Counted from the stretch's first letter, positions 1 through 12,884 are shown. The stretch is DNA of 64,000 bases from Ceriagrion tenellum (GCA_963169105.1 OY720639.1:54231848-54295847); one strand, 5' to 3'. Notes: a model not told the origin generated them from the letters alone. Translations and numbers: made by a program.

Positions 1-1047
1 AAGTAGGCAGGAGGTAAACTTAAGTGGTGGGTGGGAAGAACAGGGGGAAGAAAGGAATTTCAAATCAGGATTTGGGCAACTCAGGCAAGACGAAGAGAAT
101 ACAGGTCGGCGATATTTCAATGACCATTCATACCTAAGTGAAAGCAAAGATCTTCAGACAAGAAAAGGAGGAAATTCTGATGGAAAGAGAATAGTGGAAA
201 ATCTGAGAAACTGACAAATTAAAAAATTGACGGATAATTTTCTTGTCAATGCTACCTGAGAGAAATATGTATGAACTTTTACGAACCTCATTTATGAATT
301 CACGGCAAAAAACTTATTCAAAAACAGTGTGTTTCTTTTTTTAAATTGAATTTGGGTTGTAGTCCTTATTTTTTTACTTACATTTAATAGTATGAAAATG
401 AGGTATGATGCTTGTTTTGAACATTAGCTTTGAATAATTATTTTTCTTTAAATTTTTGTTTGTAGATATTCGCTTTTATTCAACTATCTCCTTGCGGAAA
501 TGGAACCTTCATAAGACATGCCGGACTACGCAAAATTTTATTCCATCCTTTTAGAATATAATTGCACTGACGTGGCGCCACGAACTTAAGGTGAAACCAT
601 TTCCTCCATATTGAGAGTCGATTCAACTATTTGATCTCTGTATGAGATCGGGATACGAGATGGATATTTCGAACGATGAGTACGTTTTTCAGCTTCAAAG
701 GGAGATAGTGTTATTTATTTTTTTAAATCTGGAAGGCAATATTTTTAGCAAAGGAACTCAAGAGCAAACTATATGCTTTTCAATGTTTCCGCATACCCCG
801 CATTTCCCCGGGAGATAGGTGAATGAAAATATACGTATTTATCAACGTAACGGATAGTATCCCAATTTCTCAGTAATTCAACATTTTATGCACTGATAAC
901 GTGTAAATAATTATGTTTATACCTATTACGGTAATGGTAAACCATGGACAATCAATATAGTGGAAGCAGCTTCACCTCGGCTCACGGCTGAGTATGCCTC
1001 TGGTTACAAGATACTGGTTCTGGTGTAACTCAGTGGAAATCCGTAAT
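1..1047. other. AT-rich non-coding DNA, nothing identified
   Basis: No convincing open frame, RNA gene or repeat was seen here. The sequence is AT-rich with scattered homopolymer T runs, like the bulk of the window. Confidence 0.5.
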
Positions 1048-1289
1048 GTTCTTCATACTAAAAAGGTAACTTGGTCTGATTCCACACTTTATTTCTATCT
1101 CCGACCCATGTTTCGGAACACAATGCCGTGTTCAAGGTGAAATGGCATGAAAAAATGGTTTTCAATTTTCTAGTTTCAAATTTCAAGATGATATAGCACC
1201 TTGAAAATGGCATGATGTACCGTAACTTGGGTCGGTAAGAGATTATAAAGTGTGGAATCAGACCAAATTACCTTTTTATTATGATGAAC
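1048..1289. repeat. Inverted pair of Penelope-like/hammerhead-like terminal modules (copy A)
   Basis: Two arms of about 93 bp, 1048-1140 and 1197-1289, are imperfect reverse complements of one another around a 56-bp spacer. Read outward from the spacer, each arm carries ACCTTGAA, a potential stem, then CGAAACATGGGTCGG on the minus strand (left) or CGTAACTTGGGTCGG on the plus strand (right). Both then carry AAAGTGTGGAATCAGACCAA and end in a (T)n-rich TTACCTTTTTA segment. This order matches the modules at 7229-7594 and 8344-8670. Terminal repeats with hammerhead motifs are known in Penelope-like elements and retrozymes. The assignment here is by motif layout, and the core in this copy is degenerate. 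No reverse transcriptase frame is attached. Confidence 0.65.
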
Positions 1290-1723
1290 AGGCCTCTGGT
1301 ACTTAATTACTTTATGATTTCACCTAACGCCGCTTTTGGCCTCTCTTCATGAAGTCTGTGGCTTTACGTGTTAACAAAATTATGCCCTTCGCATCATGAA
1401 GTATCAAGTAAACTTACGCAGACGCTCGGGGAAAGCAGTAGGGAGGGTGAGCCGTATGAGGGAAAGCAGTTGTCATACGAATTCGCTTTTAAGGGACTCC
1501 ATTCAGAATAGCATGTGAAAATAAACCAGCATGACATCTGTTCTAGCCCCTTTGGGTTTTCCAGCTCCCTAAACTCTCACTCATCCCCTGCCATCCCTAC
1601 TTTTTATAACCATTATCTTCCAGCCCGCCGGCATCCAAAAATATTTAGATTGGTTCCCGTGGTGATTTGAGACGCGCTGAGAGATAAGATGATTCGATTG
1701 TCCCCCGGGGAATTGGCGGCATC

Positions 1724-1753
1724 CCTCTCTCTCACTCTCTCTATCTCTCTCTT
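1724..1753. repeat. (CT)n-rich microsatellite
   Basis: An interrupted CT dinucleotide tract, with single A interruptions at about 1734 and 1743. The frames crossing it are low-complexity and are not called as genes. Confidence 0.8.
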
Positions 1754-2196
1754 TCCGGCTGGAAAATTGCGATCAGCCACGCCGCCGACGACGATGACGA
1801 AGCCTTTAAAATCTTGGAGAGGATACGGGGATTGAAGCTTTCGTGGAGGGGTTCTACCCGTGGAATCCCTAAAATATTTTCCATCATCCCTTCCGTTTTA
1901 TTTTTCAATAATGCTTCAAAGAGAATACAGATTGAAAGAGAGAGGGAGAGAGTTATGAGATGGGATGTTTTAGAGGTCATCAGATTCATCTACATTCACG
2001 TTCTGTATACCCTTCGATTCGCCGCAAGAGCGAATGACGAGAGGTGCGAGGGTTCCAGGGATGTGAAGGAAATCGGACCGGAAAAAGGGTTTGTAAAAGT
2101 GAGGGATAGAAACTGATATGAGTTTTCGTGGATTATATATAGCATCTTTAATATTCCTCTGTAATTTTTCCCATTCATTTCTATTCCCATTATTGA

Positions 2197-2272
2197 TTTA
2201 AAGAAAACATAATGCCGCCTTATATAACCTCTCATTTAAAGAAAACATAATGCCGCAATTATAACCTCTCAT
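2197..2272. repeat. Two-copy 38-bp tandem repeat
   Basis: TTTAAAGAAAACATAATGCC recurs exactly at 2197 and 2235, and both copies continue to ATAACCTCTCAT. Differences lie only in the short A/T stretch after the shared CCGC. The near identity points to a recent local duplication. Confidence 0.85.
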
Positions 2273-2356
2273 CCTCGGAATCGATGTCCTTTCTCAAAAT
2301 GACTTTGTTGGAATTCTTCTTTGGTACTTCTCTTCATGCGTATTTTCTTCATTATT

Positions 2357-2805
2357 CGGTAACACCGCAATTCCATTTCTTTCTTCCTTCATTTTATGTG
2401 CTGCTATAGTTATCGTCCCAAAATTTTGGCTTCGTTAAAGCTTCGCACAAGCTTTAAACTTCCTTAGCCTATTTCGCGCGATGCTTGGACCATTTAAGTT
2501 CGAAAATGCTCACTAACTTTGTTGTGTGGTTTAAGAAATTAATAAAACTCTGGGTAAAATATTTTATATAACTATAGATCTCTTAGTAAAATTTTGGATC
2601 GATTTACTGCGTGGTAGGTGAGGTAACATGAGGTCATCGGTAACACCGCAATTCAATTTCTTCCTTAATTCTTTCATTAAGCTATTACAGTTATTGTCCC
2701 AAGCTTCAGGCTTTGTGATAGCTTTGTAAAAGCTTTCAACTTCCTCACTCCCTAAGCCTGTTTCGCGCGATGCTTAATTTACGGTCGAGGATGCTCGCTT
2801 GTTTT
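2357..2805 (+). repeat. Diverged direct duplication, two copies about 281 bp apart
   Basis: Copy 1 (2357-2520) and copy 2 (2638-2805) share CGGTAACACCGCAATTC, a central AGTTAT(C/T)GTCCCAA block, paired AGCTT motifs, and TTTCGCGCGATGCTT followed by ATGCTC. The intervening DNA carries a GATCGATTTAC segment resembling GATAGATTTACCACATGGTT near 3600, so the unit may belong to a dispersed repeat. No coding capacity was seen. Confidence 0.7.
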
Positions 2806-2810
2806 CCTGC

Positions 2811-5800
2811 GGTGTGATTCTGAACCAGCATACTGGCTGATAAGAATGATTGCTATTGGACGTGCTGAGTTTTTTTCATATTTGATGCGGTATTAGTTTT
2901 CTACTCGCTCCCAAAAATCTGTGGCAATTGTCAAACAATTACATCAGCTTTTACAGTCTCTGTGTAATCTTCACTTTTTGAAATCATCGCCACATCTTCT
3001 TACGGCTAATAATTTTCTGACCGCATTATAGTTTTTTTTTCTTCTGCTACCACTGAGTGCTAGATTGAAATCCGGAGTATGTACCTACGTCAAGAGAAAG
3101 CAATTTATCATGAAATTAATCATTCGCTTTGACTGAGTTTCAAAGCGCAATCTCTTAATTTCCGATCATGTTACACTAACAAGCCATCTGAATTCGAAAT
3201 TAGTTCATAAGACAATTTTATTTGGAGTTTATACGATGTATATATTCTCAAATCCAGTCAGAATTACGGCACTAGAGACTTTACTCCTCAGTGATTTCAA
3301 AATAATTAACAGACGCTAGAATATGAAAGAAAAATTAACCGGTATCTCATCAGTGCATGCTCAGTTATCACGTGACAGTTTCTAGGACGGATCAAATCAT
3401 ACTGGTTTCTGTATTATTGATGAGATACCGGCTACTAGTCTTGTGCTGGATAAAATATTGTATGAAATGGGCTCAGACTTGCGCTGATTGATTTATTATT
3501 GCTAGTGTAGTCTACCGGTTAAGTTATTACTTTGTCATATCATCAATGAAACTGCCAGGGTAATTTTTTATGCAATTAGAAGTCTCTAAGTTAAATTTGG
3601 GATAGATTTACCACATGGTTGTCGAGGTTGTGCTCATTAAAATCGACCGTTTTTGCATCTCGTTAAACGGCGCACCGAGAAATGCAAGACCCAAATTTCT
3701 TACAAAGAGTTATATTCAATATACATCTAAGAAACTATATAAATGGAGATCAGACATAGCAATGTCTGGCCAATTGACCGTTTATTTATTTTGAATGAGT
3801 GAATATAACATTAATCGTTAGTATAAAAATACGTAGCAAAGTCCAAAATACGACTTTACCTAATGAACCAATTGAAATATAATTTTTGTTTTAATAAATA
3901 AGTATATTCAGATTATTACCTAATGTTTTACTCGAAAATGATGTAAACATATTGATAAATGATAAATTATAGTAATCGTTGGTTTCTGTTATTCTTAGAT
4001 TTTTATGATTTACATGATTGTTTAAAAAATACCTCAGGTTAGTTTATAATGGAAATGAGTACAATTCCTATATTTTTATAGAAATGTAAAATACATGTTA
4101 AGGCACTACCTTGCATGCTCTTGTCGTTGGTGTTGAGAACTGATTTATTGGGGATATGACTAGAGAGAGAGAAAGAGAGCGAGGTCACATAAAGAAGATA
4201 CCTTCTGGATCGCGTCACCGCTCTCTGAACCCTTTTGAACCGATAATTCACATCCTTTTATCATTTCTCTTACACCCCTCTTGTGTTTCCGTTCTGCGGA
4301 TCAATTGTGCGTACATGAGTTTGCGGTTACGAAAGGTCTCTGTTAAGTGGGGGCTGAGTCTCCTAAATCAGTGTGGTATTTCTGGCAATTGATCGAGTTT
4401 CCGGGGAAATCCTCGGGATTTCCGCGTTCAGGATCTCACGGCGATTAGAATCTGACCTTTGTCGCTTTGATTGCCTTCTGCGGCGTGCATATTTATGAAG
4501 TCGGCTACGAAGTGTTGGCCAAGTAGCTTGTGCCCCGCTTGATCCGTTACTGATGGAACAAGGTTAGTTGGTACGGATGAGAAACTCTTGTTTCAAAGAG
4601 TAGTATGGGAAGCAAAAGATCATGTGTGTAGGAGTATGGATGCGGAAGCAGCCATTTGTATTATCACTTTTTTATTCGGTTCTGCAAATGAATATTTACC
4701 AATCGACGTAATGTCGAATTGCAAAGTTTTAGTAAACAAAAAGTCAAGAAAGATGTAATAGAATTAAGCTCGTCAATGAGAAACTTATTAAATCAATACT
4801 AAAATTAGTGTTTTTTTTAATGAAAGCGCTGAAGTACGTAACACTGAACGGAAGAAGAATTCTTAGCAGTTGTTCTTAAATGATGGCTTTATTTTATACG
4901 ATCGCTTTTGATGTTTTGAGTTGTTATCAAGCTCAGCGTGTAGAACATTGAAACCGGATGCATTGCAATTATCAATGGAAAACTACATAGATTTTTTTTT
5001 CGTCACATTAAGTGTTAAATACCAAATATGTTAAAAAGGTTTCCCATTGCACTCTTAAGTGGAGTAAAAAAACTAATATTTTTTAATCTCCCTCATTTTT
5101 TGAACTATTTTCCTACCTTTGGTATCTTCCACTACAATAAGAGTAAGTTAAAAACTTCGTGTCTCGGGACGCTGACTTGTTATTGCATTTAATCAATGTC
5201 AATATTTGATGGAGACAACCCATTAGGTTGGAGATTTATTTTGCGACGCCTGTTCTTGAAAAAAGGCTCAACTATGGGATTTTTTGGAAGATGTTGAAAC
5301 GATGAGCATACTATGGTTGATATTTGGTTTAATGTGCGTAGAAATATTAATTTTTTAAATTGGTTATATTATATTGTTGAAAAGAATTAATCATAACATG
5401 TGAATTTTTTAATTGGTTCTATATCCCTCTATGTTTCCCTACTCTTTTCGTTAAGTGTTTTTTTTGCATGTCTGACGAATGACGAAAATTTATAGTTCCG
5501 CTGTATCAAATGCTTATCCCAGATTTATAGCGGAATTGCTATTTGTGCTTCACTCTAATTCGCATATTTGTCTTGAATGCTTATTAAATCATTGTTTCCA
5601 TTGCACATTGATGGATCATTACCAATGACTATGAGAGCATTTGCCTCTGGACATAAATCATAAAGCGTTTATTAAATATGCTTATTGGACTAAACAAAAT
5701 TTGCTTTAGGTACATGCTTACAGCTATCATAATAGGTATTTAGTCAAATAAGTATTTTCATTTGGTTGAATACTGCTAGAAATTTGTCCTATCTAAAGCC

Positions 5801-7164
5801 CTTCCTAGTGGTACTACAACCATGAGAAGTCAACTAAAGTTTCCTTCATGACACTGATGTTCTCTCTAAAATCTATGTTAAAAACTTTCGTAATATGTGA
5901 TTTCCTTCAAACCTTTTAGAGACTTAATTATCTCTCGACTCGTACAACCAGTAGCTTCATTATTTGTAAAAGAAAAATGTAGAAAAGCTGTATTTCAAAT
6001 TTTTGAAGAAAAATCAGTGCACGAAGTTTTAGTCAACAGGTTAAGTTCCCTCCAGCTCTAGCAGGAGAGCTTAAAAACTCCTACACTTTAATGTTGCATT
6101 ATTGAAGAAAGTAGTGGCTTTTTTAAAAATCATTTCCTTTGTGAAAACTAAAAATACCCGTCAGATAAATAAATTCCCTCTGCGGGCAGTTTGTGGATAA
6201 AAAATTCGTTCTTAATCATTCCTCTTGTAGTGAGTGCGTGGATGAATGACTTTGTTCCGTCATTCTTAATTTAATCAGTTTTTGTTTCATGAACCCAAAG
6301 AACACAGAAGCATATGGAGGCATTTTTTGTTTTATTTTTTGTGGGGAATGGTCCTTCCAAAAACATTACCTTTTAACTCTTCTTCATTTTTATATGGAAC
6401 GCCAGAGAATGAAACCCAACGCTGAATCTAGCTAACTCTTGATGGGTGATGTTTCTAGGTCACGTCTATCGACTCTTGATCCTCATGCTATACTGATAAT
6501 GTCCTCTCCAATCGCAATTCAAAAATTTGGAAATGGCGATCCAAATATTACAATTTTGCAGTTATACTACCCTCGCTTTATCAGTATCTCCATGGGCGCC
6601 AAACATCGTAACAAATCACGAGGCTCCTAGAAATCATATACATGGATCCACATCATTTTGATGATTTTAATGAATTGAACCTCGTCCAGTTTTCGAATGG
6701 TAATTACGAACTGGGAATGATTTTCGAGCCGTGAAATCAGGGTGCCCTGTTGTTAAAAATATAATCATGTTCCTTACTTGGCGTTATTCCATCTGCTCAT
6801 TTAGAAGTACTTCTCTGCAAGCTAACTCTATGATGTGTAGCCGGGGGTGATTCCGCTAACTACACGTGATTTCTCTAGCATGCACTAGCCTTTTAACTGA
6901 ATACTGTGCTGCAACTTTCTATTTTCTTGATTAAAGTAAACTATTGGAATTAGTAAACAAAGCAAAAGGAATGAAAGCAATATTGGCACCCATAATACGT
7001 AATCATACCACACCGAGGGAAATAAAAATAAAAATATATGGAAGCATAATATGACCAGCCATGTTTTATGGGACGCCAGCATGGGCCGGACTATTGCAGA
7101 CCCGTTCACTCAAACAGATTGAAGTATCCGAAAGGAAAATGCTAAGATAAGCTCCCTCCTTAAG
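2811..7164. other. AT-rich non-coding DNA, nothing identified
   Basis: Frames here are short, AT-driven and show no recognisable domain. A short GA-rich tract lies near 4160-4182. A small palindrome, GGAAATCC with GGATTTCC, lies at about 4404-4422. No gene or RNA could be supported. Confidence 0.45.
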
Positions 7165-7228
7165 CCTTAAAAAGGATAAACTTGATGGTTGAAGGCGTAA
7201 CTTTGTGGAATGACACCACTGACATGAC

Positions 7229-7594
7229 TAAAAAGAGAGAACTCTTGGTATTTTCCACACTTAAATCTTTAATTCCCGACCCAGGTTTCGACTGCCTTGC
7301 AATCATTTTCAAAGGTACATTATACATGGCATGCGAGTTAATATATAGATCTGGGGAGGGGGTGGGGTGGGGGAAGAAGTGGTTGGTTGACGTCAGAGAC
7401 GAGCTGACTGACCGTGACGAACGTCTCTGACGTCAACCAACCACTTCTTCCCCCACCCCTCCCCCTCCCCAGATCTATATATTAACTCGCATACCATGTA
7501 TAATGTACCTTTGAAAATGATTGCAAGGCAGTCGAAACCTGGGTCGGGAATTAAAGTTTTAAGTGTGGAAAATACCAAGAGATCTCTCTTTTTA
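7229..7594. repeat. 366-bp near-perfect palindrome made of two Penelope-like/hammerhead-like modules (copy B)
   Basis: Arms 7229-7401 and 7422-7594 are 173 bp each and are reverse complements with almost no mismatches and no net indel. They flank a 20-bp loop. On the plus strand the right arm reads ACCTTTGAAAATGATTGC, AAG, GCAGTCGAAACCTGGGTCGG, then TTAAGTGTGGAAAATACC. GATTGC/GCAGTC forms a six-pair stem II, and GAAACCTGGGTC fits the hammerhead GAA, stem III and C17 segment. The upstream core (CTTTGAAAAT) departs from the CTGANGA consensus. Each arm contains a G-rich/C-rich tract (about 7350-7376 and its mirror). CCTTAAAAAGGA occurs outside both ends (7165-7176 and 7597-7608) and could be a target duplication. 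Mirrored open frames across the arms are a by-product of the palindrome. Confidence 0.8.
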
Positions 7595-7664
7595 GACCTT
7601 AAAAAGGAGTTAAACCTCCCTCCGTGGAGGAAAAATGGGGAAGTGCATAGAGAAGCGAATACAA

Positions 7665-7694
7665 ACACAATACCTACAATTATAGGTATTGTGT
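7665..7694. repeat. 30-bp near-perfect palindrome
   Basis: ACACAATACCTA and TAGGTATTGTGT face each other across a six-base AT centre with no true spacer. The site is 70 bp beyond the end of the large palindrome at 7229-7594. It could extrude as a cruciform or form an RNA hairpin; no function is inferred. Confidence 0.7.
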
Positions 7695-8343
7695 TTACAA
7701 TAACAAGTAATAAAACAAAAGAGGTAAAATACTACAAAGAATTAGAAGAGACCCCAAATAAAGCGCAGTATGCAGCAAAAATGAATGCAAGACAGATTAA
7801 TGGTGAAGAATAATGTAAGCTATCAAAACAGGTGCTAAACATATAAAGGGCGGGGTAGCCGGAACAAATTATGGTTAAAACAAGATAAACAAGGAAGAAA
7901 AGCCAAAGGGCGACTTCCGAAAAAATAGCCCCAATCATAAGTTGAGGCAAACACGCAATTGCTATTTTGCTAAATATTCTTTTTTTTAAATTAATTGACA
8001 CACGTGGAAGAGACAACACCTAACATGATCTATAATCATCTTTCTACTCATGCCGGTTAAATACTGCTCTCATACACATGAGGACTTTTTGCCGTGATTC
8101 AGTCATCAAAACACGCTTTTACTTATAAAATTATACACTTCAGGCAAAATAAATACGCATCCAAAGCAGAAATTGGAAAAATAAAAAGTTCATACAATAA
8201 CAATATATATTGCTACCATTAACATTATTGACGGCATTGATCGTCGCGGCTCCAAACAGCACGTGTAAAACATTACATTTTTAACCTGTCTATAAGACGC
8301 GATAAGAAGCTTCGGGCTTTACATGGTGGAAATTTATGATGTC

Positions 8344-8670
8344 ACTCATAATAAAAGATACTTGGTTTTATTCTACACTATTTAATACAACTCGACCATG
8401 ATTTCGACACCGCGTGTCATCCTCAGGTAAATCTTTTGGGTTGCGTTCTTTAACTTCAAATTCAAACCCCCCTCTAAATATGTTGTGACTGTTAACAACT
8501 CGCTCCCCCTTCTCCCTTCACCCTCCTTCCCCCTCCATACTTTATGTGTTTGCTATATATAAGGAGAACGCGACCCAAAAGATTTACCTGAGGATGAAAC
8601 GCGGTGTCGAAATCATGGTCGAGTTCTATTAAATAGTGTGGAATAAAACCAAGTATCTTTTATTATGAGT
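8344..8670. repeat. Inverted pair of Penelope-like modules with hammerhead core (copy C)
   Basis: Arms 8344-8449 and 8565-8670 (106 bp each) are reverse complements around a 115-bp pyrimidine-rich spacer. The plus-strand right arm reads CTGAGGA (8588-8594, the full CTGANGA core), a stem II region ending GTGTC, GAA (8609-8611), A..U stem III within ATCATGGT, and C17 at 8620. In the left arm, read on the minus strand, stem II is a perfect GACAC/GTGTC with a GCG loop. The right arm has one mismatch there. Adjacent stem I pairing is weak. Each arm then continues AATAGTGTGGAATAAAACCA on the right, with the left arm very similar. The outer ends are TATTATGAGT and its complement. Confidence 0.75.
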
Positions 8671-11600
8671 TAACCTGCCTGTCCCGCAATCTGGTGTATC
8701 AGTCTGATATTTCTTGCACCCTTCTCTGTCGTTTATTGTTGATCCCCTCTTCCCTTCTATGTTTCGTAGCCTTATCTAAGACTACCGCATTCGAAAAAAT
8801 GCTTTTTTCAGGAAGGTCGCAAAATGACCTTGAACTATTCTTAAAGTGGGTCACTCCGACCATAAATTTGTTGAGGTCACCGTGTTCGTTGATAACGCGC
8901 CCGTCTTACAGTATGATTTACTTTCTACGCAAAAAATGGGATTCCCAGAAAAAATTGAGGAAAATGATAAATTTCCTCAATATAGGATGGCTTTACGTTA
9001 GGCTCCGTCAGCCAGGAGTTTATAGATTGATGGCGCGTGCGAAATACGGTATAAAATGAATGAGATGCTGATAAGTCATGAGGAGGTTGAGGCAAAGAGA
9101 TTTTCTCAGCAGTAGGAAAGGACTAAATTTATATGAGGATATCTGTAGGTTGTTGGAAGGAACGGAATGGTTCACGCACATATTCTGAGTAAAATAGTTC
9201 CTTTTCACTAAGGATTCGAAAGCGGTATTGCATTCGCCAATGAAGCATTTTCGTGGCTATGGAATTTGATGAGGGTGATTCTAAATCATCCAGTGAAAAA
9301 GGGGTTAGATGTAGCCATACGGTACGATATTCTGTACCGTTTGGCTCTATCCCTATGATTTCATGCTGCAGCACATGTGAATATTAAACCATTAAAATGC
9401 GCAATCGACCATGTTAAATGGAATAGTTTTTGCAGTCAATTCGCCGAAAACATCGGTATGCGTATTGCAATCGTCGAGATGCCTTTGTTATTTTTCTGTA
9501 AAAATGCAAAGTGGAAATCAATTCCGAAAAAAATGTTTGTCTTTCATAAAATTCATGGATAATTGCGCGCTAGCCATGCTAGATGGGTCAGCTTTCCCTG
9601 AAAAAACAGAATTTACTAACGCAAGTCAAGTCGCCATCCACTCCCTTCTTTGGTATATTCCCTAAATAAATGATTAGTAAGTGTTGATTACTGGTGTTCA
9701 TTCAGGATCATGTAGCACTCAGACCTGTTGGTCTATTATGTCTTCCCATTTCATTGATTTTTACCCTTGTAGACCTGTTCCTATGCTGAAAGGTAGAATG
9801 TCTCGAGTGGGTGAATCCCTAATGTCCTTATCTTCTGGGAAGAAAAGTGTCGACTTACGGAATCTTAGGCAAAAACCACTGGCGGCCGGGCCTGAGGGCG
9901 GCCAGTCTGCGATTCATAAAATTTAGCGAAAACGGGACAAAATGTACGAAAATTGGAAAATATCGCCTACTTTGTGCATTTTATCCAAGGTGACATTCAT
10001 AATATCACAATGGATGTATCGCACAAGTGACTGGCAACCCTAACTAACTTCTATAATGAGCGCAGTGAAACCTTTGGTCGAACAATACCCTTCTGGCTGC
10101 ATGCCCATTGAAAGAGACTGTCGCGGAAATGACACTGCAATTTAAGGTGGAAATTACACCTACCAGCAAGAATTAGGTGAAATGTAAATGAAGCCTATAA
10201 ACTTTTTCTAACTGAATTGCTAAGTATGGATATAACTCATCAATCAAAAACTAGGCCCTTTGTGGGAAACGATAGTGTTAATTTGATCATTCTGTAACCC
10301 CCTCAAACGAAACAGCTCAGGTAGCCGAAGAAAGGAAGAACGCTTGAAGAGAGAAAGACGGAACATATACTTTAGACATGTAGTCATAATGGTCCTCTCA
10401 AAGTTCAACTTTGTTATTCTAGTTTTTGTACCAGTTGTTTTCCCCAAATTATTGTTTATTATCACCTATATTTTCCACTTGAGACTATCATGTGCGTTAA
10501 AAATTGCTTATTTGTTTCAAAATCTCTCCCGACTCCATGCTTTATAGCAGAATAACCTCTACCAAATTATGTTGTCCACAGTTAATTTACTCAAGAGGTC
10601 ATAACATGTTTACGTAATTTTAGATTGCGCAGCCACCTCTCTTGCCTACAGCAATGAAAATTATATATTTGTCTGGTCAACGTGATATTCATGGCTTTTT
10701 TGCTTTTCTCCTAAACATTTTTCTTGGAATAAGCCTGATAACTCCACATGTCCTGTTTGTATATGATCAATTGTCATCTTGCTAGTTCTGTAATAATAGA
10801 ATCAATATTTTTGTAGTAGTATTTTTGTTTAGCGTTCCTTGACGGCTAAGGTAATTATGCACTTGCTATCTGCCACTGGCAGCACTTGGACGAATCGGCA
10901 ATACCCCTCCAATTCCAAGATGAGCCCAACGATGCCAAACTTCGGTGAATGACTGATCGGAAAATGATGTTTCCATTGTGGCTCAATATTTTTGTTTTCA
11001 CAAAACATATAGTAACAAAAACTAAGAACGTGGAAAAGATTTTCCGGGAATACACGGAAATTTGATTGGAATCTGAGGAAGAATTCAGAGAATGAGTCAT
11101 AGATGGGTCAATTAACTGCGTTCATTTATCGTTGTTGAGGTTATTCTGAAAATTCCCTATGTGGCACAAAAATTATGGTTCTAAGATCACCATGCTGTCT
11201 CGTCTCTTGTTATTTCACTAAATATAGTTCGTTGAGATTATGTGAAACATGGCAACATAGTTCGCAACTGGCGAAAATTCTTACCTAAGTAAATGATTCG
11301 GAAGGCTTCTGATATATATTTCAAATTGTTTTCCTGCGTAAGAAGGCTTACATTTTTTCCACCGGGCTTCCGCCTGGCGTCGTTTTCTAATCTTCACTGA
11401 GCCGTTTCTGGTGAATAACATGGGCGTAAGCAGCTTTGCGTAACTTCCCAACTCTTTCGGAAGCCAAAATCGATGCCCGGCCAAGACCCGTTAAAGGCCG
11501 TTCAACTTGCACCCGCGAGGTAATGAATTACGTTTACGTTTACATTTTCTCAGAACTCATCACCAAAATTTATTTATCTTGTTTGTGTAAATACTTTTTT

Positions 11601-12884
11601 GGCTAAATTCATAGGCTAAGGAACTCGTTTTCGACCTGGTAAAGCCACCGGTCTGTAAATGCTGACGTTACTATCGGGAGACTAAGCTTGAAACTAAGAA
11701 ACTTTAGCGGGCACTGAAACTGTTTTTCAGTCATTCATTTTTTGTTTAACCTTTGGCTTTAAAGCTGCGATTAGTGGTATCAGCAGCAGTCCACAAATAT
11801 ATGGGCCCGATCTGAGTTAAATAATAAATGCAAAATACGAGAACACATTGAACTGGAGTGCGCTGAAATCTACAATCAATGGGTAAACTGTACAAACTAC
11901 CATAATTCTAATTATTACTTATTCTCTTCTTGTCAATCGAAAAATTCACTGAAAACGGGTTTTTTAATGATTGACTTCACTAATATTGCATTAAAATCTG
12001 ACATTGAATGCATCCAGAGTAAATATTCAGTTATCTGGCAAAGGTCGGCGTTTCAGCTAGAGGCTCAAAAATGGGCTCTTTAACCATTCTCTTTAACCCT
12101 TAAACCATTATGATGTGATGACGCTATATTTAGAAGGCTTACATATCCACATTAGGGACTCGTAATTTAATTCTCATATATGGAACTACTGAGGTGCATG
12201 AAGAATTAGCAATTTGCTTTCGGTCATTTCAAATTCTTAATCACAAATTTATTAATTCACGCGTTAATGCAATGTATTCCTTCGTTAAATTAGGCATGAT
12301 TAGACCTAGCCCAAACATATGCACATGCTCCCTCCAACCAGTCTTTTTTCGGTTCCACTATTTCTTTCATATCTTCATGCTTGACCATTCCTCTGTCTGA
12401 CTTCTTTCCGAGGAGAAAAGATATTTCTGTGTATAATTTGATGTTTGGTCTGCCCATCACATAGTCCACCCCGGTAAAAGATGTATATTCTTTTCTCTAG
12501 ATTTTTTGTGCCAATGTAAGTCACGGTTTGAATTAAGGCCCTCAACAGGCACATGGCGTTCGCGAGGCGTGGGTTCTTGATTGGAGGGCATCTTCAACGT
12601 TGAGTTGGGGAGTTTTACGGCTCCACCTGGAAGTCGTGGGAAAGCCGCAGTCATCCTGGCCTCTCGTCTTCCTTTCATCCCAATTTAATCTCATTTAATT
12701 TCATCCCTTTCACCCGGCGTCTCGTCCCGTCCAGCCCCCCAAACTGCATTCATCTGCCTTTTTCCCTCCCCTCATGCCGTCAGCTTTCTCCTATTTTCAT
12801 CCGCGGCATCCCCGGGATCCATCCACCCCTATCTCCTCTTGAGCGGTTGAATTTATGCTCTCATATCCAAAAACGTTTCTCCTC
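8671..12884. other. AT-rich non-coding DNA, no gene identified
   Basis: Frames of up to about 120 codons occur (for example 8694-9059), but none has a recognisable domain or splice context. A small inverted repeat, ACGGTAC/GTACCGT, lies at about 9318-9340. Composition becomes C- and T-richer after about 12.7 kb. Confidence 0.4.

Noticed and set aside
7393..7813. Overlapping frames on both strands with identical peptide stretches
   Set aside because: They mirror each other only because of the 366-bp palindrome. The shared peptide is a translation of the terminal module.
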